In this document: piece by piece, positions 14,247 to 22,392 of the stretch
Layout: each line of letters begins with the position of its first letter
How positions within the stretch are numbered: the stretch's first letter is position 1
Notes under the pieces: model-generated
The model's input: the letters and a program-made list of their open reading frames with translations, nothing else
What the model was told of the DNA's origin: nothing
Database searches by the model: none
Source of the DNA: VRUE01 sp036266075
Lineage (GTDB): Bacteria; Actinomycetota; Thermoleophilia; Solirubrobacterales; 70-9
DNA length: 53,380 nucleotides
Direction of reading: 5' to 3'
NCBI GenBank assembly: GCA_036266075.1
Contig: DATANV010000018.1
Span: 1 to 53,380, forward strand
Program-made: the position numbers and the translations under genes

Positions 14247-16186
14247 CCCACCGCTTCGCCCCAGTAGCCAGCCGGATTGCGCAGGCGGCGGCGAGCCAGC
14301 GCTTCCCCCATGGCTCGGGTCTGCGTCTGGGCGTCGAAGGAACGCAGCACCGAGTCCGGGACGACCCGGTAGCGGGCAAGGCGCTCGGGGATCACGACCC
14401 CGAACCTGCGGTCCTCGCGCAGTCGCCGGTAGAGCTCCCAATCCGAGGTGGTGGCTGCCCCTTCCTCGTAGCGGTAGCCGTGCTCGGCGAAGAGCCCTCG
14501 CGGCATGAGCGCCAGGGCATCCGCGTCCCAGTTCTCCTCGTCGTCGCGCAGCACCGAGTTACCTAGCGGAGCGTAGCCCGCCGGCTCCGGATTGGCCGAG
14601 CCGTCCGGCTGGACGAAGCGCAGCCAGCAGGAGACGTAGGCGAGCTCGGGCTGTCGTTCGAAGACCTCGAGCGCGCGCGCCACGAACTGCGGCTCGATCG
14701 CATTGTCGGCGTCGACCATCGCCAGGTACTCCCCACGGGCGACGAGCGCTCCGAGGTTGCGAGCCGAGCCGTCGCCGCCGTTCAACTGGGTGACGACGCG
14801 GACACGGGGATCCTGCGCCAATCGCCCCAACACCTCGTCCGCCTCTTCGAAAGAGCCGTCGTTGACGACGACAACCTCCAGGTTGCGGTGGGTCTGGGCG
14901 AGCAGCGAGTCGACCGCCTCCTCGACATAAGCGGATGCGCGGAAGTAGGGCACGATTCCGCTGACCAACGGCTCGCCGCCGCCCACGGCATGCCGTGGGC
15001 GGCCGACAACCGCGCCGCCGGTCTCGAACAGGCGCTCGTAGGCCTCCGCCACCGATGCCTCGTCGCCCAGGCTCCGCAGGTGCTCGCGAATCGCCCCCGA
15101 AGCCCGCATCCGCTCCAGCTCCCCCCGCCGCTCGACCAGCTCGCTCAGGGCTTCTCCCAGGGCAACGTGCCCGCTGTCTGACCCCAGCCAACCGGTGACC
15201 CCGTGCTCGACCAGCTCGGTCAAGCCGCCCACCGGGCTCGCCAGGATCGGCAGGCCCGCGCCCATCGCCTCGAGCGCGATCTCGGGCCAGGCGGCGACGC
15301 CCGCGGGGATCGCCAGCAGGTCGTGATCGCTCAGCAGGCTCTGCAACCGCTCGCCGGCCGGCTCGCCGTCGATCTCGAGACGCGGATCGCGGTCGAACAT
15401 CGCTTCGATCGTGAGCTGCATCGACTGCGCCGCCGGCGCGGTCTGAGTGTCGGCACCGACCATCGTCAGCTCCCAGTCGTCGACCGGCAGGCGCAAGCAG
15501 GCCAAGGCGAGCTCCAGCGCTCCCTCGTGGCGCTGCAATGGGCCGACGTAGAGGACGCGAAGGGGGGCGCGGCCCTCGCGCGGGGTCCGCGGCGGGCGTT
15601 CGGGCGGCAGGGGGAACGGGTCGCCGATGCGGACCGGCTCGGGCAGGTTCGGGTAGTAGCGTCGGTAGAGGTCGAGCACGTCGCCGCCGGGCCAGACGAC
15701 GCGATCGGCGAGTCGCAGCTGCTCGCGCTCGAGATCGCAGATCCGGCGCGCTCGTGGCACGCCGAGGGTGCAGTCGTGCACGGCACGCAGCTCGCCGCTG
15801 ACGACGAGGCGAACGGCGAAGAGCGACGCGCGCAGCGGCGCCCGGCCCGCCTCGCGGGCGAGCAGCGGGACGAGGCCCGCCGCGCCGCGGTCACAGGCCT
15901 CGACGTAGTCGGGACCGCCCGCTTCGTAGGCGCGCTCGATCGCCGCGAGCACCGCCGCCGAGTAACGGTGGTCCTCCGAAGCGAAGGCGACGCCGCGCAG
16001 ATCGGCCGGCTCCTCGGCGATCAGCTCGGCGGGCGGCGGGCCGGAGGGCGGTGGCGCCAGCTCGACTCGCGGCGGGTAGATCGCGGTGACCTCGTGACGC
16101 CTCGCGAGAAGCGCGGCCCGCCGCCGGCAGGAGCGGGCGAGCTCCCCACCGGGATCGTCGAGCGGCGCTATCAGGCAGACCTTCAT
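14243..16186 (-). CDS. Two-domain glycosyltransferase (GT4-like N-terminal, GT2 C-terminal)
   Basis: A 647-residue fusion. Residues about 1-400 look like a GT-B/GT4 enzyme (MKVCLIAPLDDPGGELARS, LRVLYVGPLQRHEGALELAL, WPEIALEAMGAGLPILASPVGGLTELV split over stretches). Residues about 420-647 are a GT-A/GT2 domain (SGIVPYFRASAYVEEAVDSL, VVNDGSFEEADE, GARGEYLAMVDADN-type region with DAD, TTSDWELYRRL). It could add two successive sugars. ATG 16186 begins the first beta-strand and overlaps the upstream GT2 stop (ATGA). Its own stop overlaps the coiled-coil gene start, so three genes form a tight minus-strand unit. Confidence 0.85.
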   Translation of the reverse strand: MKVCLIAPLDDPGGELARSCRRRAALLARRHEVTAIYPPRVELAPPPSGPPPAELIAEEPADLRGVAFASEDHRYSAAVLAAIERAYEAGGPDYVEACDRGAAGLVPLLAREAGRAPLRASLFAVRLVVSGELRAVHDCTLGVPRARRICDLEREQLRLADRVVWPGGDVLDLYRRYYPNLPEPVRIGDPFPLPPERPPRTPREGRAPLRVLYVGPLQRHEGALELALACLRLPVDDWELTMVGADTQTAPAAQSMQLTIEAMFDRDPRLEIDGEPAGERLQSLLSDHDLLAIPAGVAAWPEIALEAMGAGLPILASPVGGLTELVEHGVTGWLGSDSGHVALGEALSELVERRGELERMRASGAIREHLRSLGDEASVAEAYERLFETGGAVVGRPRHAVGGGEPLVSGIVPYFRASAYVEEAVDSLLAQTHRNLEVVVVNDGSFEEADEVLGRLAQDPRVRVVTQLNGGDGSARNLGALVARGEYLAMVDADNAIEPQFVARALEVFERQPELAYVSCWLRFVQPDGSANPEPAGYAPLGNSVLRDDEENWDADALALMPRGLFAEHGYRYEEGAATTSDWELYRRLREDRRFGVVIPERLARYRVVPDSVLRSFDAQTQTRAMGEALARRRLRNPAGYWGEAVG

Positions 16187-17154
16187 GCCGTCCCAGCTCC
16201 GAGCCAGCGGCGCGCCCGCGCCGGGTCGCCCTCTTGCTTCAACCGCCGGCGCTCGCCCAACAGCGCAGGCAATCGGCGCAGCGCGGCGAGCTTGCCGCGC
16301 AACGTGGCGCGAAAGCGCCGCTGACGGGCGGCGCGAGCGAGCGCGCCGCACTCGACGGCCGCGATCCGTGGCAGCGCCCGCGCCGGCATGAACTTGACCT
16401 GCGTGGCGAGCCGGTTGCGCGCCACCAGCCTCGCGTTCTCGGCGGCAGGGCGTCGAAAGCCCTCCGACCAGGACGCGTTGCCGACGTGCCAGACCACGGC
16501 CTCCGGAACGTACTCGAAACGCCAGCCGGCGATCCGCGCCCGCACGTTCAGATCGACGTCCTCATAGAAGGCGAAGTAGCGCTCGTCGTAACCGCCCAGC
16601 TCGGCGAACAGCGCGCGGCGCAGCAGGCAGGCGGCGCCGCAGACGCCGAAGACCTCGGCCGGCGCCGACAGCTGTGGGCGCTGAGGCTCCCCCGCCCCCC
16701 TCTCCAGCGCCCGCCCGTCGGCGCTCAGCGCCTGGCCGGCGCTGTAGACGCGCGCCGCCGCGGGGGACCCCGGCGTCGCCCCGGGTCCGCCCTCGAGCTG
16801 CAGGATGCGCGGCTGCACGCCCCCCAGCGAGGGGTCTCCCGCGAGGACCTCGAGCAAACGGCCGGCACAGCCGGGCTCCAGCACCGTGTCGGCGTTGAGG
16901 ACGAGGATCGCTTCGGCGGCGGTGCGGGCGACGCCGAGGTTGACCGCGGCGGCGAAGCCGGTGTTGCGCGGCAAGGCCACGTGCGGGACCCCCTCACGCT
17001 CCAGATAAGCGAGTGAGCCGTCCGTGGAGCCGTTGTCGATCACCAGGGGTTCCAGCTCGGCCCCCTGCTCGCGCAACGAGCCCAGGCAGCGTGGCAGCAG
17101 CTCCAGCGAGTTCCAGCTGGGGACGACCACGGCAACCGAGGGAGCCTTGCTCAC
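16183..17154 (-). CDS. GT2 family glycosyltransferase
   Basis: A 323-residue GT-A enzyme: VAVVVPSWNSLELLPRCL, VIDNGSTDGSLAYLE, LVLNADTVLEPG (DxD-like) and ELGGYDERYFAFYEDVDLNVRARIAG. The tail after about residue 245 is basic and amphipathic, suggesting membrane association. The start is GTG 17154 or TTG 17163; GTG places the first strand normally. It is first in a minus-strand unit with the GT4-GT2 fusion and coiled-coil genes. It is divergent from wzt over 62 bases, but no convincing minus-strand -10 box is visible there. Confidence 0.86.
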   Translation of the reverse strand: MSKAPSVAVVVPSWNSLELLPRCLGSLREQGAELEPLVIDNGSTDGSLAYLEREGVPHVALPRNTGFAAAVNLGVARTAAEAILVLNADTVLEPGCAGRLLEVLAGDPSLGGVQPRILQLEGGPGATPGSPAAARVYSAGQALSADGRALERGAGEPQRPQLSAPAEVFGVCGAACLLRRALFAELGGYDERYFAFYEDVDLNVRARIAGWRFEYVPEAVVWHVGNASWSEGFRRPAAENARLVARNRLATQVKFMPARALPRIAAVECGALARAARQRRFRATLRGKLAALRRLPALLGERRRLKQEGDPARARRWLGAGTA

Positions 17155-17202
17155 GGCCCGCAAGCCTGACAGCCGGCCGCACGGGACAGCGCTCGCGGCA
17201 GG

Positions 17203-17208
17203 TAGCCT
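17203..17208 (+). promoter_or_regulatory. -10 box (TAGCCT) before wzt
   Basis: TANNNT ending 8 bases before ATG 17217. The same GTAGCCTG string precedes the PP-loop gene at 36041. Confidence 0.45.
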
Positions 17209-17216
17209 GCAGCGCG

Positions 17217-18461
17217 ATGAGCGTGCCGGCGGAGCGCCCCCTCGCGATCCAGGTCGAGGACGTGAAGAAGACCTTCCGCATCCCGACCAAACGCGTCGAC
17301 TCGCTCAAGGAGCGGGCCGTCCACCCCTTCGCGAGCCGCGATTTCCGCGAGCTGCGGGCGCTCGACGGCGTCTCCTTCGAGATCCACCAGGGCGAGTTCT
17401 TCGGCATCGTCGGCCGCAACGGCTCCGGCAAGAGCACCCTGCTGAAGATCCTCGCCAGCATCTACAAGGCCGATGCCGGGCGCATCCGCATGGCCGGCAG
17501 GCTGGCCCCCTTCATCGAGCTGGGGGTCGGCTTCAACGTCGAGCTGACCGCCCGCGAAAACGTGATCCTCAACGGCGTGATGATGGGCCTCACCCAGCGC
17601 GAGACGCGCGGCCGCCTCGACGCCGTGCTGGAGTTCGCCGAGCTGCACGACTTCGCCGACCTGAAGCTGAAGAACTTCTCCAGCGGGATGCTCGTGCGCC
17701 TCGCCTTCTCGACGATGATGCAGGCCGACGCCGACATCCTGCTGATCGACGAGGTGCTGGCGGTCGGCGACGCCGCCTTCCAGCAGAAGTGCGCCGACGC
17801 CTTCCACGAGATGAAAGCGGCGGGCAAGACGATCATCCTCGTCACCCACGAGATGAAGACGGTGGAGGAATACTGCCACCGGGCGATGCTGATCGACGCC
17901 GGCGAGATCCGCCAGATCGGCGACCCGGCCGAGATCGGCCGCCAGTACCTGCGGCTTAACTTCCAGCCGGGGGCGCAGGCCGAGGGGGGCCACGCCGGAG
18001 AGGGCGTGCCGGCCGTCGCCGAGGGAGCCAGCCTGGTCGACGCCTGGATCGAGGACGAGCACCGCGAACGGGCCAGCGGCGTCGAGCACGGCGAGGAGAT
18101 CCGCTTGCGCGCCGAGATCGAGCTGAGTCGCGACACGATCGGCGTCTCCGCAAGCTTCATCGTCGCCAACGCCGACGGCGTCGGCCTCTTCCAGTTCAGC
18201 GCGCCGATCCGCGGCGCCGACGGCTCCGGGCGCGTCTACGCCGGCGACCGGGTGGCAGTCAGCGCCAGGCTGGCGAACCCGCTGGCGCCGGGGCGCTACT
18301 TCGTCCACGCCGGCGTCCGCCAGGACCAGGGCGAGGGCGACGTCGAGCTGTTCGTCCACGGCGCCGTCGATTTCGTCGTCTTCGGCGGCGAACGCTCCGG
18401 CAGCCTGCTCGCCCTCGACCATGAAGTCGAGGCGACCGTCGCCGAGAGGAGCCGCTCGTGA
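17217..18461 (+). CDS. wzt: ABC transporter ATP-binding subunit for polysaccharide export (Wzt-like)
   Basis: A 414-residue ATPase. Walker A is GRNGSGKS (66-73), the signature is FSSGM (154-158, the SSGM variant usual for Wzt/TagH), Walker B is ILLIDEV (174-180), and THEMKTVEEY follows. After about residue 245 comes an extra ~165-residue beta-rich domain of the Wzt C-terminal type, which in known systems recognises the finished glycan before export. Upstream in-frame sequence is antisense to the GT2 gene; ATG 17217 is supported by the TAGCCT box. It overlaps the permease gene by GTGA. The gene order wzt-wzm is the reverse of the common wzm-wzt. Confidence 0.93.
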   Translation: MSVPAERPLAIQVEDVKKTFRIPTKRVDSLKERAVHPFASRDFRELRALDGVSFEIHQGEFFGIVGRNGSGKSTLLKILASIYKADAGRIRMAGRLAPFIELGVGFNVELTARENVILNGVMMGLTQRETRGRLDAVLEFAELHDFADLKLKNFSSGMLVRLAFSTMMQADADILLIDEVLAVGDAAFQQKCADAFHEMKAAGKTIILVTHEMKTVEEYCHRAMLIDAGEIRQIGDPAEIGRQYLRLNFQPGAQAEGGHAGEGVPAVAEGASLVDAWIEDEHRERASGVEHGEEIRLRAEIELSRDTIGVSASFIVANADGVGLFQFSAPIRGADGSGRVYAGDRVAVSARLANPLAPGRYFVHAGVRQDQGEGDVELFVHGAVDFVVFGGERSGSLLALDHEVEATVAERSRS

Positions 18462-19315
18462 GCGCCCACCCGGTGGCGCCGGAGCTGCGCGAGGTCGCCG
18501 GCCCCTCGCCGCTCGGCGGCGGCTGGCGGCGCTTCTTCAGCCTGCTCTGGCTGATGTCGGCGACCGAGTTCAGGCGGACCTACTTCGGCACCGTGCTCGG
18601 CTATCTCTGGTCGCTGGTGCGGCCGCTGCTCCTCTTCGCCGTGCTGCTCTTCGTCTTCACCCAGATCTTCCGGGTCGGCCACAACCTCCCTTACTACCCC
18701 GTGCTGCTGCTGCTGGGGATCGTCCTCTACACCTTCTTCCAGGAAGCGACCAGCAGCGCCGTGACCTCGGTCGTCACCCAGGAGGGGGTCGTCCGCAAGA
18801 CGCAGTTCCCCCGCCTGGTGATCCCGATCTCCGTCGTCCTCACCGCCAGCTTCAACCTGCTCCTCAACCTGATCGTCGTCTTCGTCTTCATCCTCGCCTG
18901 GGGCGTCGACCCGACCTGGACCTGGCTGCTCTTCCCGCTGCCGCTGCTGCTGCTGTTCGTCCTCGCGGCCGGCGTGGCGATGATGCTCTCGGCGCTCTAC
19001 GTCCGCTTCCGCGACGTGGCGATCATCTGGGCGGTGCTTGCGCAGACGCTGTTCTACGCGACCCCGATCCTCTACCCGCTCGGCAAGAAGGGCCTCAACG
19101 ACCCTTCGATCGAACACATCCTGATGATCAACCCGTTGGCGGTGATCTTCGAGCAGGTTCGCGTCTGGATCCTCGAACCGTCGGCGCCGACTGCCGCCGA
19201 GGCCGCGGGGGGCCCGCTGCCGCTGGTCGCCGCCGGGGCGATCTTCGTCTCCGTCTGCGTGCTGGGAGCCTGGATCTTCGCCCACCGATCGCCGGGGATC
19301 GCCGAGGAGCTTTGA
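18458..19315 (+). CDS. wzm: ABC transporter permease for polysaccharide export (Wzm-like)
   Basis: A 285-residue ABC-2 type permease with six predicted helices. It has the amphipathic entry segment SATEFRRTYFGTVLGYLWSL before helix 1, the YVRFRDVAIIW coupling region, and a C-terminal LMINPLAVIFEQVRVWIL segment, as in Wzm/RfbA/TagG proteins. It would form the membrane channel for the undecaprenyl-linked chain, powered by Wzt. The GTG start overlaps the wzt stop by 4 bases; one base separates its stop from the next GTG, so at least three genes are co-transcribed. Confidence 0.92.
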   Translation: MSAHPVAPELREVAGPSPLGGGWRRFFSLLWLMSATEFRRTYFGTVLGYLWSLVRPLLLFAVLLFVFTQIFRVGHNLPYYPVLLLLGIVLYTFFQEATSSAVTSVVTQEGVVRKTQFPRLVIPISVVLTASFNLLLNLIVVFVFILAWGVDPTWTWLLFPLPLLLLFVLAAGVAMMLSALYVRFRDVAIIWAVLAQTLFYATPILYPLGKKGLNDPSIEHILMINPLAVIFEQVRVWILEPSAPTAAEAAGGPLPLVAAGAIFVSVCVLGAWIFAHRSPGIAEEL

Positions 19316-19316
19316 G

Positions 19317-20672
19317 GTGAGGCTGCGCGCGATCCGGGCGCGGCTCGACGACTCGCTCTTCCTGCAGGCTCCGGAGACCGAGCGCCTCACGAGCCGAGCG
19401 GAGGGGGCCGTGCTCGTCGGCGGCTTTCTGACGCTCGGCGTCATCCTGCAGCTGCTGCGCCTTGGCGGCTCGACCCCGCTGCACTCGATCTGGGCCGAGG
19501 ACGGCCAGATCTTCCTGCAGGGCGCGCTGGAAAAGGGCTTCTGGGAGGCGGTCTGGAGCCCCTATGGCGGCTACCTGGTTCTGATTCCGCGCCTGATCGG
19601 CGAGGCCGCGGCAGCGCTGCCGTTGCGAGACGCGGCCGCGACAACGGCAATCCTAGCGACGATCCTCGTCGCGCTCAGCGGCCTGATCGTCTGGCAAGCG
19701 ACGGCTGCCTACATCGGCAACCGCTGGCTGCGCGGCGGTCTCGTCGCGGCGACGGTACTGACGCCGGCTGCCGGCATCGAGTCAATCGACTCCGGCGCCT
19801 ATGTGCTCTGGTACATGCTCTTCGCCGTCTTCTGGGTATTGCTCTGGCGGCCGCGGAGCGCGCTCGGGGCCGCGACCGCGTCGCTCTTCGTCGTGGCCAC
19901 CGGCCTGACCACGCCCGGCGTCTGGTTCTTCGCCCCGCTCGCCGCCCTGCGCACGCTCGCCGTCCGTACTCGCCGTGACCTGGCAATCGTCGCCTCCTTC
20001 TGGGCGGCCGCCCTCGTCCAGGTGCCAGTCCTCGCCGTGCACGGAACGGGAGTGGGACCAGCGTGGTCCTCCGGCATCTGGACCGCCTACCTGCAGCGAG
20101 TCCTCGACGGCGCCGTCCTCGGCCTGCGTTTCGGCGGCTTCGCATGGGAGAAGCTCGGCTGGCTGCTGCTCGTCGCTCTGACCGTCGCGGCAATCGCCGG
20201 TCTCCTCGCAGGCCTGCGCCGGGCGAGCTTCGCCGCTCGCTGCATCGCGGCGATCGCGATCCCGACCTCGCTGGCGATGTTCGTCGTCTCGCTCTACCAG
20301 CGGGCGGTCGCGTCCGTGATGGTTTGGCCGGGGGGCGACTCCTTCGGCGCCGGCAGCCGCTACGCGATCGTCCCTTCTCTGCTCCTCCTCAGCGCCGGGC
20401 TGGTCCTTGTCGACCGCTCCTCGCGCAGAAAGGGCAACCCGCTCGGCCTCTCGCTGGCAGGTGCCGCGGCGGTCATGGTTCTCGTGGTCTCGATCGCAAC
20501 TTCCTTCTATGCCGGAAACAGCGCCGCACGGGGAACGCCGCCCTGGGAATCGGCCCTCGACGAAGCGGCCCGCACATGCGTCAGCGACGGACTGCCGGCG
20601 GTACGCGTCCCGACCTCACCGGCTCGCTTCGGCGTCGAGGTCCCTTGCGATCGCATCGTTTCCTCCCATTAG
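19317..20672 (+). CDS. Polytopic membrane protein, GT-C-like
   Basis: A 451-residue protein with about 10-11 predicted membrane helices and a short cytosolic N-terminus. After helix 1 it has HSIWAEDGQIFLQGALE, an acidic pair in the first outward loop, which is where GT-C glycosyltransferases carry their catalytic Asp. The C-terminus is a short extracellular tail. I cannot assign a family. It starts one base after the wzm stop, so it belongs to the exporter operon and may add a side sugar from a polyprenol donor. Its 3' end overlaps the next, convergent gene by 57 bases. Confidence 0.7.
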   Translation: MRLRAIRARLDDSLFLQAPETERLTSRAEGAVLVGGFLTLGVILQLLRLGGSTPLHSIWAEDGQIFLQGALEKGFWEAVWSPYGGYLVLIPRLIGEAAAALPLRDAAATTAILATILVALSGLIVWQATAAYIGNRWLRGGLVAATVLTPAAGIESIDSGAYVLWYMLFAVFWVLLWRPRSALGAATASLFVVATGLTTPGVWFFAPLAALRTLAVRTRRDLAIVASFWAAALVQVPVLAVHGTGVGPAWSSGIWTAYLQRVLDGAVLGLRFGGFAWEKLGWLLLVALTVAAIAGLLAGLRRASFAARCIAAIAIPTSLAMFVVSLYQRAVASVMVWPGGDSFGAGSRYAIVPSLLLLSAGLVLVDRSSRRKGNPLGLSLAGAAAVMVLVVSIATSFYAGNSAARGTPPWESALDEAARTCVSDGLPAVRVPTSPARFGVEVPCDRIVSSH

Positions 20673-22328
20673 GGCAAGCGCGCCGAACCCGGCGAGGCAC
20701 AGCACCGCAACGAGCGCGACCGACAGCGAAAAGCTCGCGCCCGGCAGCGGGTCGAGCACCGGGACGTAGAGCGCCAGCATCGGCAGCGCGGCGATGCCGA
20801 CGAACCAGGTGCCGAAGCGCGGCGCGACCGCGCGGACGCCGGCGACGGCGCCGCAGAAGCCGAGCACCGGCAGCAGGTAGCTGCCGGCGTGGAGGATCGT
20901 CCGCGCCGGCGGGTTGCCGAATAGCAGCAGAGCCCAGGCGACGGCGCCGGCGGCAAGCGCCGCAAAGCAGGTCAGGGCGAAACGCCACTCGTCGGCCGCG
21001 AGGCGACCGCGCGTGCGCCCGAAGACCATCGCCACGGGGACGAGCAGCAGCAGGCCCAGCGAGGGCAGCAGGTTGAAGAAGAACAGGTCGCGGACGTCAC
21101 GTATGGCCAGCTCGAGGTCGCCGGCGCCGACCGCGTCGCCCGCCCGGTCGATCTGTTCCACGGCAGGCCCGCCGCCGACCATCGTCACGAAGTTCTCCGC
21201 CTTGTTGTGGAGGGTGCCGCCGACGCCGGCCTCGCGGTAGCCGTCGACGATCGCCTCCGAGAGACCGCGGTCGTCGACTTCCATCGCGCCGGCCAGCATC
21301 CACTTGGTCAGCCGGTCGCCGGGTGGGTCGCCGTACTTCTGGTAGGCCGACCAGGAGCCCATCGTCACGACCCCGACCAGCAGCGCGACGCCGAGCCAGC
21401 GCCAACCCGGCAGGCCGCGCCAGGCGGCGACGAGGAGCAGGGGGATCGCGCCGAACACGCTGGCGCCATGGGCGAGCATCGCGAGCGCGAGCAGCAGCGC
21501 GACCAGCGCCGCCCCCCAGAGGCTGCGTCGCAGCCGTGGCCAGAGCGGCGTCAGCAGCAGGGCCGCCGCGGCAAGCAGCATCGCCGTCGGCAGCATCTTC
21601 GGCCAGACGTAGAAGCCGTTGACTATCGCGACGTCGCTGACCAGCACGGTCAGCATCGTCAGCGCCCGGGTGACGCGCCCGACCCGTGCCGCCACCAGCA
21701 GCGCCCAGAGGCCGACGATCCAGAGCTGCTGCAGGACGACGCCGAGCACCTGGTAGCGGACGTCGATCAGGTCGTCGGCGCCGAAGACCCGCTCGATGAG
21801 CACGTAGCCGACCTGCAGCGGCGGCCGGTCGCTGCTCAGCCAGCCGCCGGGGAATTCGGGCGCCGTGCCGCTGTGGCCGTGGTGGTAGAACCATTCGGCG
21901 AAGAAGCGCGGGATGTCGTTGTCGGAGGGAAGCTGGCCGCTGAAGCGGGTCGCGCCGACGCCCAGCGGGTTGTCGATGCCACCGTGGACGAAGCCGAGGG
22001 CGAGCAGGAAGGCCGAGCCGAGGCCCCAGAGGATGAACGGAGTGGCGAGCGCGCGCAGCAGGGACGCCTCGACCTTCCCCTCGTAAAGCGACCAACCGGC
22101 CAGCAGCGCCGAGCCGAAGACGACCAGATAAGAGAAGGACCTGCCGATCAGCGGATCGGCGTAGAAGGCCCAAAAGCCGAGCAGCGCGGCGCCGCCGCTC
22201 GCCGCCAGCGCGATCGCCAGCAGGATCGGCACGCTGCGCACGCCGCGGCTCGCCGCAAAGAGCGCCGCGGCTGCCATCGGCAGCGCGGTCAACGCCAGGT
22301 GCTCGAGCAGGTCCAGCAGCACGGTCAC
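20616..22328 (-). CDS. Polytopic membrane protein, GT-C-like
   Basis: A 570-residue protein with about 12-13 hydrophobic helices. The region AEWFYHHGHSGTAP and GGWLSSDRPPLQVGY resembles the DRPP-type loops of GT-C enzymes. A cytosol-facing soluble loop (about 330-400) contains TKWMLAGAMEVDDRGLSE. Function is unknown; polymer glycosylation is inferred. GTG 22328 precedes the first helix. GTG 22367 is an in-frame alternative, 7 bases after a TATATC that overlaps the divergent TATAAT. The last 57 bases are shared with the convergent gene. Confidence 0.68.
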   Translation of the reverse strand: MTVLLDLLEHLALTALPMAAAALFAASRGVRSVPILLAIALAASGGAALLGFWAFYADPLIGRSFSYLVVFGSALLAGWSLYEGKVEASLLRALATPFILWGLGSAFLLALGFVHGGIDNPLGVGATRFSGQLPSDNDIPRFFAEWFYHHGHSGTAPEFPGGWLSSDRPPLQVGYVLIERVFGADDLIDVRYQVLGVVLQQLWIVGLWALLVAARVGRVTRALTMLTVLVSDVAIVNGFYVWPKMLPTAMLLAAAALLLTPLWPRLRRSLWGAALVALLLALAMLAHGASVFGAIPLLLVAAWRGLPGWRWLGVALLVGVVTMGSWSAYQKYGDPPGDRLTKWMLAGAMEVDDRGLSEAIVDGYREAGVGGTLHNKAENFVTMVGGGPAVEQIDRAGDAVGAGDLELAIRDVRDLFFFNLLPSLGLLLLVPVAMVFGRTRGRLAADEWRFALTCFAALAAGAVAWALLLFGNPPARTILHAGSYLLPVLGFCGAVAGVRAVAPRFGTWFVGIAALPMLALYVPVLDPLPGASFSLSVALVAVLCLAGFGALALMGGNDAIARDLDAEASR

Positions 22329-22376
22329 GTGGCCGGGAATCCTGCCAGGCGCGTCATACAACTCCACTCGTACCGA

Positions 22377-22382
22377 TATAAT
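22377..22382 (+). promoter_or_regulatory. Perfect -10 box (TATAAT)
   Basis: A consensus TATAAT in 70% GC DNA, 10 bases before TTG 22393. The -35 region (TCATAC at 17-bp spacing) is poor. On the minus strand the same bases give TATATC, possibly used by the divergent gene. Confidence 0.5.
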
Positions 22383-22392
22383 TCCTCGCGCA

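Noticed and set aside
16925..17163. TTG 17163 as the GT2 start
   Set aside because: It adds only three residues, has no ribosome site or -10 box, and GTG 17154 fits the domain start.
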